Source of the DNA: a bacterium 1XD42-54
GTDB lineage: Bacteria > Bacillota > Clostridia > Lachnospirales > Lachnospiraceae
Length of the DNA: 64,000 nucleotides
Direction: 5' to 3'
Assembly (NCBI GenBank): GCA_003612585.1
Contig: RAZH01000001.1
Coordinates: 248,001-312,000, forward strand
The first letter of the stretch is position 1. Each line of letters begins with the position of its first letter. Below the pieces are notes generated by a model. It was not told where the DNA came from. It did no database searches and saw nothing but the letters and a program-made list of their open reading frames with translations. Position numbers and translations under genes: made by a program. Positions 55,968 to 64,000 of the stretch are shown here, piece after piece.

Positions 55968-56041
55968 AAGCTTCTCCTCTTTTCCTTTGATATTTGTGGC
56001 CAGCATCCCGCATCCCAGGCTGTGCCCCTTATCTAAAAACA

Positions 56042-56073
56042 GGGCATTCCAGCACTGATTATGTGGAACGCCC
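56042..56073 (-). terminator. Terminator after the YesN-type regulator gene
   Basis: GGGCATTCCA pairs with TGGAACGCCC (one wobble). On the minus strand TGTTTTTAG follows. It ends the sugar-sensor operon before glnN. Confidence 0.8.
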
Positions 56074-56202
56074 TTGTCACCTGCATTTAAAATACTCTAT
56101 CTCACTGTAAAAATCAAGCAAAAAATCGGATGCAGCCGGGATTTCAATGTTTTTTACAAAATAGTGTTGGAAAACAAAGCACGGTTATTTATTTTGCCTG
56201 AA

Positions 56203-57804
56203 TCATCCCTGCTGCTTGAGCAGCCTGCGCATTTCACTCACCGTCATTCCTGTATTCTTTTTAAACAGCTTGTGAAAATAATTCGGCGACAAATATCCGA
56301 CCTGCTTTCCGATGTCCTTTGCAATGCTGTCTTCTGTTTTTAAAAGTTCAATCGCATGATCAATACGGATATCCGTCAGAAGCTCCACAAAGCTGCGGTC
56401 CAGCTCCTGTGTCAGAAGACGGCTCAGATAAAAAGAGCTGATTCCCAGTTTTTCTGCCACTTCTCCGAGTGAAATATCATTTCTGTAATTTTTTTCAAGG
56501 TACAAAACCGCCTCCTCTACATACGAATTATATTCCTTTCCCCGAAAAGAATCCTCTGCTATTTCCTCCAGCATCTGTACGGCTGCATTCAGCACCTCTC
56601 CCTCCTCTTTTTCCCGGAAACGTTCCAGCAAACGTCTCCAGGAAATCCCGGACCGGTGTTCCGTATTCAAAAGTTCGGCACATAATTGTATGAAAAGAGC
56701 CAGATGCATACGGATTTGTTCTATGCTGTACTCCTGTTCCTTCAGAAATGTGATTCGCCTGTTTATGCTATCATATACCTGACTCATATGTTCACACGCC
56801 AGGGCACCTGCAATCTCTTTCGCATCCATATATACAGAATCAGAATATCCTCCTTCAAAAAAGCATATGGTACCTTCCGAATTCCCTTTCAGTGCCGCAC
56901 GGCATTCTCCGGGCGTTTCTGTCATTTTCTCAAGCTTTTCCTTCCATCTGCTCACCCCACAGACAAACGATACGCCCGGTCTTATTGCAATTTCCTTTTG
57001 CAGCCGTTCCAGCAGTTTTTCCAGCCATACGCGGTAATTTTTTTCACTGATCTGACCTCCGGGAAAAATCAGTAAATATAAGAGACCTTTGTACACTTTA
57101 TACTGAAGTGTGCAAAAACGCTGCAACTGTTCCAGCGCATGAAACCCGATATGCTCCAGCAGATCGTCCAGCCTTTTCGCCCCGTTCTCTGGCGTATTTT
57201 CCCCTTTCTCCGCATCCTGATTCTGCGCCAAAAGTTCCTGTCGCTCCAGTCTGACCGCCACCAAAATTCCTCCCTGAAACACTCTGCCCAGATTAGAAAG
57301 CCAGATCTGAAAATTTTCGACATTCAACTGGCCGAGTAAAATCGAAGAGAGCAGTTCATTTCCCAGAGCTTTCTGCATACTTTTCATCTGAATCTGCGCT
57401 TCTTCTATTTTAAGAAACTCCTTTTTCTCACTGATCATATTTCCGAGAACACGCGCCACAGCAGATACCAGCCGTTTTTCGTCCACCGGTTTCACCAGAA
57501 AATCATTCGCGCCAAGAAGCAGTGCCTGACGGATAAATTCGTAATCGCTGTATGCCGTGTTAATGATCACTTTTGTGTCAAATGCCTTGCCCCGCAGCAG
57601 CTCAAGGGCTTCCAGTCCATTCAGCCCCGGCATATTAATGTCTGCAATCAAAAGATCCGGTTTGTCATTTTCCACACATTTTACCATATCTACGCCATTA
57701 TAAACGCTCGGCAGCACGACAATATCCTGAAAATTATTCTGAAGCATCATTTCCAGACCTCTGCATTCTATTTCTTCATCATCTGCAATCAGAATCCGTA
57801 TCAT
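56203..57804 (-). CDS. YesN-type response regulator (receiver + AraC HTH)
   Basis: A 533-residue regulator. The N-terminal receiver has D55 in LLIADINMPGLNG. A long central region follows, then a C-terminal AraC-type double helix-turn-helix (NYRNDISLGEVAEKLGISSFYLSRLLTQE, IGKQVGYLSPNYFHKLFKKNTGMTVSEMRR). It lies 19 bases after its YesM-type kinase gene. Such pairs usually control carbohydrate uptake and hydrolysis. Possible targets are the esterase genes to the right, though that is inference from position. Confidence 0.94.
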   Translation of the reverse strand: MIRILIADDEEIECRGLEMMLQNNFQDIVVLPSVYNGVDMVKCVENDKPDLLIADINMPGLNGLEALELLRGKAFDTKVIINTAYSDYEFIRQALLLGANDFLVKPVDEKRLVSAVARVLGNMISEKKEFLKIEEAQIQMKSMQKALGNELLSSILLGQLNVENFQIWLSNLGRVFQGGILVAVRLERQELLAQNQDAEKGENTPENGAKRLDDLLEHIGFHALEQLQRFCTLQYKVYKGLLYLLIFPGGQISEKNYRVWLEKLLERLQKEIAIRPGVSFVCGVSRWKEKLEKMTETPGECRAALKGNSEGTICFFEGGYSDSVYMDAKEIAGALACEHMSQVYDSINRRITFLKEQEYSIEQIRMHLALFIQLCAELLNTEHRSGISWRRLLERFREKEEGEVLNAAVQMLEEIAEDSFRGKEYNSYVEEAVLYLEKNYRNDISLGEVAEKLGISSFYLSRLLTQELDRSFVELLTDIRIDHAIELLKTEDSIAKDIGKQVGYLSPNYFHKLFKKNTGMTVSEMRRLLKQQG

Positions 57805-57823
57805 TCGTTCCCTCCTTTTCCAG

Positions 57824-59353
57824 TCAGCTCTCTACCGGAATGCGAATCAACACCTGTGTACCTTCCCCTGCTCTGCTTTCTATTTCAAATTCAGCTGCCC
57901 CTTCAAAAAAAATGGTCAGACGCTGATATACATTTGCCAAACCGACCCGTTCCTGCTTCTCCCTCTCAGACGACAATTTTTTCCGCAGCGCTTCCAGTTC
58001 CTTTTCCGGTATTCCCTCTCCATTATCAGAAATCAGAATCAGACCTTCCTTCTGCGCTTCCAAATACTGCGTCTTTATCACAATTTGTCCGTCTTTTACA
58101 TAGGAACCAACACCGTGAATGATGCTGTTCTCTACAAGCGGCTGCAGAATCAGACATGGAACCCTCGTCTGATGAAATCTCTCATCCAGTTCAAAACGGA
58201 AACGGATTCTTTTTCCAAACCTCTGTTCCTGCAAATACACATAATCTCCAAGTATTTCGATCTCCTGATCCAGCGTCACTGCCTTGTCCATATAATCCAG
58301 ACTGTACCGAAGCAGATACGCTGTTCTCTGCAGCAGATCTACCGTCTTTTCTGCGCCTTCCATATATGCATTTTTGGCAATCATATTCATCGTATTGAAC
58401 AGAAAATGCGGGTTCATCTGCCGCTGCAAAGCGCGAAGCTCACTGGTACGCAAAAGGTTTGTAATCCTCAGGTTTTCCAATTCCTGTTCCCGAAGCGCTA
58501 CTTTGGTTCTGGCATCCTCCTCCATAATACGGAATTTTTCTTTCATCTGTTCAACCATCATATTAAACACATATACAAGAACGGATATTTCCTGGCATGT
58601 CTTTTCTTTTAAGACAACAGCCTTCTGTCCGAACAGCTTTCCATCCCGGATCTGTTCTGCCGCTCTTGTCAGTATCTGAACCGGTGTAACAATCCTTTCA
58701 CGCAAATATTTTCCCCATACAATTCCATAGATCATCAATATACTCAAAAAACCGGCAAAAACCAAATAATAAAAATTTCCCGTACGTACAAATTTATCGA
58801 GCTTGCCGCTCGCAAAACTCAGGAGCTGCAAATGCAGCTGTTTAAATTCTCCGTCTATTCTTGCATAGATGTCCGAAATCTTCTCATATTTTTCCTGAAT
58901 CTCACCATATACCTTTTTTGTAAACACTGTCTGATTTCCTGACATTTCTTCTTCAATCTCTGAGATCAGCGCCATGCCTTTTTCCTGCATTCCTGCAATA
59001 TCCGCAATATTCCGCTGAAAATCAACACTGACTCCCATTGTCTTCAGCCTGTCCATCTGTGTGGACAGCAACGCCAGTTGATCATGCATGGCTTCTTCTG
59101 CTTCTTTATCACCATTCGCAACGTATGACTGAACCGCCTGTTCTGTCTTTTCCAGCTGCATATAATAAGAATTCAGGCTGACCACCTGACGCATCACATT
59201 CGAATAGCTGTAATCTTTTCCAAGGAGAACAAAAAGCGCCGCTATATTCATAATAAGAGCAATTCCAAGGATCATGCCCTGATAGCAGACAAATTCTTTT
59301 CGAAGTGTATTTATTTCATTTTTCTTAATCATCTGCCTCAATACAACTGCCAT
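57824..59353 (-). CDS. YesM-type sensor histidine kinase
   Basis: A 509-residue kinase with two transmembrane helices (~25-50 and ~205-225) enclosing an external, coiled-coil-like sensor. HAMP (LRERIVTPVQILTRAAEQI), the His_kinase box QMNPHFLFNTMNMI, and HATPase motifs LVENSIIHGVG and ILISDNGEGI follow. The ATG at 59353 has GGGAGG upstream and overlaps the binding-protein stop by 16 bases. It is expected to receive the signal from that sugar-binding protein and to phosphorylate the YesN-type regulator encoded next. Confidence 0.93.
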   Translation of the reverse strand: MAVVLRQMIKKNEINTLRKEFVCYQGMILGIALIMNIAALFVLLGKDYSYSNVMRQVVSLNSYYMQLEKTEQAVQSYVANGDKEAEEAMHDQLALLSTQMDRLKTMGVSVDFQRNIADIAGMQEKGMALISEIEEEMSGNQTVFTKKVYGEIQEKYEKISDIYARIDGEFKQLHLQLLSFASGKLDKFVRTGNFYYLVFAGFLSILMIYGIVWGKYLRERIVTPVQILTRAAEQIRDGKLFGQKAVVLKEKTCQEISVLVYVFNMMVEQMKEKFRIMEEDARTKVALREQELENLRITNLLRTSELRALQRQMNPHFLFNTMNMIAKNAYMEGAEKTVDLLQRTAYLLRYSLDYMDKAVTLDQEIEILGDYVYLQEQRFGKRIRFRFELDERFHQTRVPCLILQPLVENSIIHGVGSYVKDGQIVIKTQYLEAQKEGLILISDNGEGIPEKELEALRKKLSSEREKQERVGLANVYQRLTIFFEGAAEFEIESRAGEGTQVLIRIPVES

Positions 59354-60327
59354 GGTATATCCTCCCGCCTTATATAAGAAACATCCTGTACATTTTCTTT
59401 GTCAACTACCATTACATCAACGTACTGGTCTTCCACTTCTCCCAGTCCCTCTTCGAATAGCTGATACATGACATCCATGGCCCGAATCCCCATTTCGCGC
59501 GGATTTTGAACAATCGTCGCCTCTACGATCTCCTGCTCTACTGCTCTCGTTGTTGCATCCGTGGAATCAAAGGTCACGATTTTGAAATCTTTGTAGCTTT
59601 CTTCATTTTTCTCCCGGAGCAGGCACATACATCTTGATCCATATCCCTCTGCGCAAAAAAATGCAGTAATTTCCGGGTGTTCCTCCAAAAGTCTGGAAAC
59701 CTTTTCATTTAAAAGAACCCTGTTGGACTCGCCTTCCAAAACCTCTGTGATTTTCATGTCCGGATACTCCTTCAGAGCCTCCTGAAAGCCCTCTGTTCGA
59801 TCCAGCTGATTCGTACTGCTGCTAAAAGAAGTAATCACGGCAATTTCCGCTTTCCCTCCGCACGCTGCGGCCAGTTTTTCTCCTGCACGCTTTCCCGCCT
59901 GAAAATTGTCTGCCCCCACATAACAGGTGCACGCCAGACTTTTTGCATTGCTGTCTACAAACACAACGGGAATCCCTGCTGCTTCTGCCTCCATGACGAC
60001 TTTCTGAAATTCCGGCGTCACCTCATTCGGAGCGGTTATAATGCCATCCACGCCAGAAAGTATTGCATTTTCAAGCGCATAGACCTGTTTTTCCACATCC
60101 AGCTCCGCAAAGCCAATACATTTTACATGGATTCCATACTCACTTGCTCTGTCTCGGAGGCCCCCGGCTGTAATTCCCCAGTATCCCGAGTTCGCCATTG
60201 GAGCAACAAACGTAATCTTCCGCTCCGGGACCGACGCTCCATCATACGTTTCTCCGGCCAGCAGCCATATTTCGCCTGCTGTAAACAAAATAACGCCTGC
60301 TGCCAACATTGCCATCTCCTTTTTCAT
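59338..60327 (-). CDS. Periplasmic-binding-protein-like sugar sensor component
   Basis: A 329-residue protein with an N-terminal membrane anchor or signal (MLAAGVILFTAGEIWLLAG, no lipobox Cys) and a type 1 (RbsB-like) binding fold. It carries FVAPMANSGYWGITAGGLRDRA, VDGIITAPNEVTPEFQ, IPVVFVDSNAK and YVGADNFQAGKRAGEKLA. No transporter genes are adjacent. Instead it is fused in operon with the YesM/YesN-type kinase and regulator, overlapping the kinase gene, so it is more likely a sensor accessory than a transport component. The ligand is probably a sugar. Confidence 0.9.
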   Translation of the reverse strand: MKKEMAMLAAGVILFTAGEIWLLAGETYDGASVPERKITFVAPMANSGYWGITAGGLRDRASEYGIHVKCIGFAELDVEKQVYALENAILSGVDGIITAPNEVTPEFQKVVMEAEAAGIPVVFVDSNAKSLACTCYVGADNFQAGKRAGEKLAAACGGKAEIAVITSFSSSTNQLDRTEGFQEALKEYPDMKITEVLEGESNRVLLNEKVSRLLEEHPEITAFFCAEGYGSRCMCLLREKNEESYKDFKIVTFDSTDATTRAVEQEIVEATIVQNPREMGIRAMDVMYQLFEEGLGEVEDQYVDVMVVDKENVQDVSYIRREDIPWQLY

Positions 60328-60439
60328 GCCGTTTCCCCCAAATTTATTTTATAATACAACCAAAGGGCAAAACCTAAAATGGCTTTACCCTTCCGTCTCT
60401 ATTATATCTGTTTTTTCCTTTTTTTGCTATAAAAATCTC

Positions 60440-62017
60440 TTATTTGGTTGCTGCTGCAAGAAGTTCTGCATCATCAAGAATCTGGCATTTGCTCTCAACA
60501 TCCCAGCGCATTGCGTACGGCTGTTCCGGAGTATACGGCTCCCATTTCAGTTCGTCCGTACTCGGGTCTCCTGTATAAGCGAAATTCACCAGTGCGCTTG
60601 CCATGCGATCCTGCAGATCCAGTGCATCCTGATTCTCCGGTCCGCCGGAAGCGATCCGTACGATCGGAATCTCAATATTATGCAGATAATACATAATATC
60701 AACGCAGTGGAATGCAGTAGTACCGCCGTTAACCGGAATCTCATAAGTAAACATGTAATTATATACCGGAGCGGTTCCGGTTTCTACCTTCTTGGCTGCA
60801 ACTTCCTTCACACCATTTCTGTAGGAAACTCCTCTTGGTGCCAGGTAGTATGCGTCTGCAAGCTTTTTGTCCGGATAAAGGGCAGAAAATGCGTCTGCAA
60901 CAGCCTGTGCATTCTCACCATACTGTTCTGTCAGCTTCTCCTGAACCTCTTCATCGGTCCATTCGTTCTTATTGTGGTCTGCCCAGCCGATACCGGTGCT
61001 CATATTTCCGCTGCTCTCTGTAAATACAGAACCAACGATCAATGGAACGTCTGCCGTCCAGTCAAGGAATTCATCAGCCAGTCTTCCTTCGTTCTCAACC
61101 GGAACCCATGCAAGACCCATTTCATTCAGGGCCGCTTCTGCTGCGTCATCCAGCTCGCGGTAAGAAATTGTCTTGATCTCCTCGATGTTGGACTCGTCCA
61201 GTCCGAGGATTTCCAATGTTTTGTCAGCAACTTCCTTTGCCTGATCCTTCGGCATCGGAGTCAGATAGGAAGTACTCTCAGAAACAACCTTGTCTACCAG
61301 TCCTTCACAGTCTGCATACCGAAGCATACCCTGTACTTTTCTTCCACCGCCGGACTGACCCATAATCGTGATATTATCAGGGTCACCGCCGAAGGCTTCA
61401 ATGTTCTCGTTGACCCATTTCAGAGCCTGAATCAGGTCCTCGTCTCCCAGGTTGCAGGCATATTCAAAATCTCCGCCATAAGAAGACAGATCCAGATAAC
61501 CAAGGGCATTCAGACGATGGTTCAGAGATACAAATACAACATCTCCATATTCCGCAATATTTCTTCCGTCGTGAGCAACGCCTTCGATGGAAGAGCCGTT
61601 CTTATATCCGCCGCCATGCATATAAACGATAACCGGCTGTTTTGCCTCTTTATCAATATTATGCGACCAGATATTCAACACCTGGCAATCTTCATTCTGA
61701 ATCCAGTAACGATGCGGCCATACAAGCTCATCACCGCCAACAGATGTCTGATCCGGAATCGGACAGATTGGTCCAAATGCCTGTGCTGCACGAACGCCTT
61801 CCCACGGCTGCGGGTCCTCCGGAAGGGCAAATCTTTCCGGAACATACGCATAGGGAACTCCCAGGAATGTGTAAACATCGCCATCCATAAAACCACGCAG
61901 CTCACCCTGCGCTACGGTTGTTGTCGGCTCTGTTGCGGCATATGCCGTACCTGCCATCATGGAAGAAACCGCCAGGCTGGCTATCAAAACTGCTGCTGTA
62001 ATATGTTTTCTTTTCAT
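60440..62017 (-). CDS. Secreted type-B carboxylesterase
   Basis: A 525-residue exported alpha/beta hydrolase. The signal peptide ends MAGTAYAATE. Family motifs are FLGVPYAYVPERF, EDCQVLNIW, the oxyanion loop YMHGGGY (~132-138) and the nucleophile elbow GQSGGG with S222. The catalytic Glu/Asp lies around TESSG and the His near FHCVDI in the C-terminal third. It hydrolyses carboxylic ester bonds; acyl groups on plant polysaccharides are plausible substrates given the nearby sugar sensor, but that is inferred. It appears to be a single-gene unit. Confidence 0.9.
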   Translation of the reverse strand: MKRKHITAAVLIASLAVSSMMAGTAYAATEPTTTVAQGELRGFMDGDVYTFLGVPYAYVPERFALPEDPQPWEGVRAAQAFGPICPIPDQTSVGGDELVWPHRYWIQNEDCQVLNIWSHNIDKEAKQPVIVYMHGGGYKNGSSIEGVAHDGRNIAEYGDVVFVSLNHRLNALGYLDLSSYGGDFEYACNLGDEDLIQALKWVNENIEAFGGDPDNITIMGQSGGGRKVQGMLRYADCEGLVDKVVSESTSYLTPMPKDQAKEVADKTLEILGLDESNIEEIKTISYRELDDAAEAALNEMGLAWVPVENEGRLADEFLDWTADVPLIVGSVFTESSGNMSTGIGWADHNKNEWTDEEVQEKLTEQYGENAQAVADAFSALYPDKKLADAYYLAPRGVSYRNGVKEVAAKKVETGTAPVYNYMFTYEIPVNGGTTAFHCVDIMYYLHNIEIPIVRIASGGPENQDALDLQDRMASALVNFAYTGDPSTDELKWEPYTPEQPYAMRWDVESKCQILDDAELLAAATK

Positions 62018-62224
62018 ACATGCACCTCGTCTCTTTCTGTCATTATTTATGTTACATATTTTCTTCTATTTTTTATTCTGTTTTCCGTTTCTCAGAGTGC
62101 GCGCATCTCATGTTTTTATTTTACTTCATCCGGCCTGAAAAGTAATGTCTAAATATTTGTCCTTGGACTATCTGTTTTTGTTCTGACCGGTGCAAAAAAG
62201 GATATTAAAAAGAATATTTTCGTA

Positions 62225-63382
62225 TCAGTCCACTGTATACGGATTCGGATTCGTATGGCTGAAAAGCCATTCACGGACTGACGCATTGCTGAAATTAGCC
62301 ATCCATGACCAATGTGCATTCGGAACAACCGTACCGGCAATATATTCTGTGTAAAGTATTTCTGCGCCCGCAGCCTTCGCCTCATCCCATTCTCCCAGAG
62401 CCAAGGCCGCCGCATCTTCTCCGCGAAGCCATCCGTTCCAGCCTCTGTCCTCTTTATTCTGTACAGTGACAGCGCCGGCTTCCTCCAGCTGAGCCACAAG
62501 TGTTCTCACATCCTCAGAAGGATTGGTGGGATCATCCACTGCATTCAGGAACCAAATGCTTTTTCCTGCGATCGCGGCTACGTCTTCGCTGGAATAATAT
62601 TTATCCACTCCAGAAGAGTTGATCTGCGCTGCAAAAAGCTCCGGATAATCCATAGAGAGACGTGCAATCCCTTTGGAGCCCTGGGAAAGTCCCGAACCAT
62701 AAATACGTGAAGAATCCACATTATAATTTTTAATCACTCCATCTACGAGATGTTTTGCAGCCTGAAGCTGCGGCGTAATCGCATAATCCGGAACCTCTTC
62801 TGTTCCAATGTCTTTTGTCCAGGCTTCTGTTACCACCGGATTCTGCGGTGCAAGAACAAAACACGGATGTACTTCCTGCGCTTTTTCACGGGCAAATTCC
62901 AAGGCACTCGGATTCGCCAGAAGCTGCGATTGGTTGTTATACCCACGCTCGCCAGAGCCATGCAGGAACAGCACAAGCGGAAGCTTCTCCATTGTCTCGT
63001 CCATCTCCTCATATCCCTCCGGAATATACAGACGATAATTCAGCTCAAATCCCGATTCCGGATCAACAAACGTGCCGCTTGTAAACTGATCTGCCAGAAG
63101 ATTTGCTTCTCTCGTAATATCAAGACGTTTTCCGTATGCCACATCTCCTGACACAGTTACCAGGTCTTCCGTCTGCGTGATCAGCGCTTCCACCGGAAGG
63201 CGATGATTAATCTTTACCTCCATATCGTTCATTTTCCCGAAATACAGAGTCGTGCCAAGTGATGCGCCCGGAACATTGCTCGTTGCCAGTTCTACTATCA
63301 CATAATTTCCAGTATACGCCACGTCTCCCGTTTTTCCTGTATCATTCACATAAACTCTGGTAACTTCCCGTCCGTGAACCAA
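62225..63382 (-). pseudogene. Esterase/prolyl-oligopeptidase-like gene, 5'-truncated
   Basis: A 385-codon frame that begins only at a TTG (63382) with no ribosome-binding site; an in-frame stop lies at 63397-63395. It opens mid-domain (HGREVTRVYVND) without a signal peptide, though its neighbour esterase and its beta-rich N-terminal domain suggest an exported enzyme. The C-terminal hydrolase looks intact: LPLVLFLHGSGERG, nucleophile elbow GSGLSQGSKG, and the His in PNAHWSW. The first ~40-80 residues seem to have been lost. It could instead be expressed from an unrecognised start. Confidence 0.55.
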
Positions 63383-63462
63383 ATTGTGAAAAATTCAGCA
63401 CTGTCCCTGCCAAATGTCAAAAAAATGCCCGGTTTCAAAAGCCCTTCCCCCTCCCCGTTTCC

Positions 63463-63491
63463 TTGACTTTCCATATACGCTTTTCTATAAT
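63463..63491 (+). promoter_or_regulatory. Promoter of the right-edge binding-protein gene
   Basis: TTGACT (63463-63468), 17 bases, TATAAT (63486-63491) on the plus strand, then AGGGGGAA before the ATG at 63530. This is near-consensus. Confidence 0.8.
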
Positions 63492-63529
63492 AAATGTATC
63501 AATTTAGTTTTTACAGGGGGAACGGCGGC

Positions 63530-64000
63530 ATGAAAAAACAAAACATTTTTCTGATTCTTGCTCTTTTGCTTTTTTCGGCAGCCGGAATCACCGTTCTTTT
63601 CCGGAAAACAGACAGTCCGGAGCTTTCCGCCCACCATCCGCGCATTGCTGCAATTATGATTGATCCTGACGTTATTTTCTGGAACGACGTCTGGCAGGGT
63701 GTGCGCGATACAGCCGCGGAACATCACATCGCGTTATCGGAATATCCATATGAACAGTATGATTCCGATGTATCCGATCTTGTCGAGACAGCGGTGCTCG
63801 CAGGCGTTGACGGTATCCTCCTTCGTTCGCAGGATACGCCCTCCGATTCCCTCCAAAATGCCTTGCAATCTGCCAGAAGCCACAATATTTCCATTGTAAC
63901 GCTAGATGTTGACGCCGGTGAAAATTACAGAGACGCGTTTATTGCCATTGACAACCAGGCTGCCGCTGCAGAACTAGCCAAAAAAGCGGCAGAACTTCTT
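63530..64000 (+). CDS. Sugar-binding-protein-like gene, 3' part outside window
   Basis: The first 157 codons are visible and run to the right edge. An N-terminal hydrophobic segment (NIFLILALLLFSAAGITVLF, no lipobox) is followed by a type 1 periplasmic-binding fold start: IAAIMIDPDVIFWNDVWQGVRDTAAEHHIALSEYP, VDGILLRSQDTPSDSLQ and ISIVTLDVDAG. It resembles the sensor component at 59338-60327 in layout. By analogy it may start another kinase/regulator operon beyond the window. Confidence 0.82.
   Translation, partial: MKKQNIFLILALLLFSAAGITVLFRKTDSPELSAHHPRIAAIMIDPDVIFWNDVWQGVRDTAAEHHIALSEYPYEQYDSDVSDLVETAVLAGVDGILLRSQDTPSDSLQNALQSARSHNISIVTLDVDAGENYRDAFIAIDNQAAAAELAKKAAELL

Noticed and set aside
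60326-62152. A 608-codon open frame on the plus strand
   Set aside because: It is antisense to the carboxylesterase gene, has no good ribosome-binding site, and its product is Cys/Ile/Arg-rich without recognisable domains. The opposite strand has a signal peptide and clear catalytic motifs.
1-64000. CRISPR arrays, tRNA or rRNA genes, prophage
   Set aside because: No regularly spaced repeats, cloverleaf or rRNA-like stretches, or phage structural genes were seen on either strand.

Overview
The window looks like a chromosomal segment of a spore-forming, anaerobic Firmicute of the Lachnospiraceae type (Clostridium cluster XIVa). This rests on gene content: a SPOCS/LysM spore protein, spoVG, a T-box-controlled thrS, a glgC-glgD pair, type III glutamine synthetase, a DnaD/DnaI-type replication pair and YesM/YesN sugar-sensing systems. 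Genus and species cannot be fixed from sequence alone. Most genes lie on the minus strand. The plus-strand exceptions are malQ-plsC, murC-dnaD-dnaC-prs, mscL and the gene cut off at the right edge. No rRNA, tRNA, CRISPR array or complete insertion sequence was seen.

Layout. 0-5.2 kb: a partial secreted NEW3-type protein, a YafQ-like toxin remnant, thrS with a small membrane-protein gene and a T-box leader, and a secreted GH5 glucanase with a C-terminal carbohydrate-binding module. 5.2-8.1 kb: an AT-rich BsuBI/PstI-type restriction-modification module. Its methyltransferase is intact, its endonuclease gene is broken, and it is bracketed by two inverted copies of a hairpin element with a conserved core and different outer stems. 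8.1-20 kb: nadE, hslO, a metal exporter, an alanine/glycine symporter, a polar amino-acid ABC transporter, lrgAB, argS and an unknown membrane protein. 20-29.6 kb: a GntR regulator, ispE, a spore coat-type protein, a PrcB lipoprotein, malQ, plsC, spoVG and glgDC.

29.9-36.2 kb: murC, a DnaA-box cluster, the replication genes dnaD and dnaC, prs, and nfo with an in-frame stop just before its expected C-terminus. 36.4-45 kb: an ECF sigma/anti-sigma pair with a candidate self-promoter, a compact YhaN/YhaO (SbcCD-like) pair, mscL with a zinc ribbon, metY, and a small operon of a zinc-ribbon membrane protein, a DUF5685 protein and a DnaJ-domain protein. 45-56 kb: a two-component system, pyk, a sigma-70-like protein lacking region 4, an S41 protease, a CdaR/PucR-type regulator and glnN. 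56-64 kb: a sugar-binding sensor/YesM/YesN system, a secreted type-B carboxylesterase, a 5'-truncated esterase gene and the start of another sugar-binding protein.

Functional themes are polysaccharide use (GH5, MalQ, esterases, sugar sensing), glycogen synthesis, nitrogen and amino-acid handling, and replication/envelope housekeeping. The observations most worth following are the paired hairpin elements around the decayed restriction-modification module, the DnaA-box cluster upstream of dnaD-dnaC, the sigma factor lacking region 4, and the nonsense codon in nfo.
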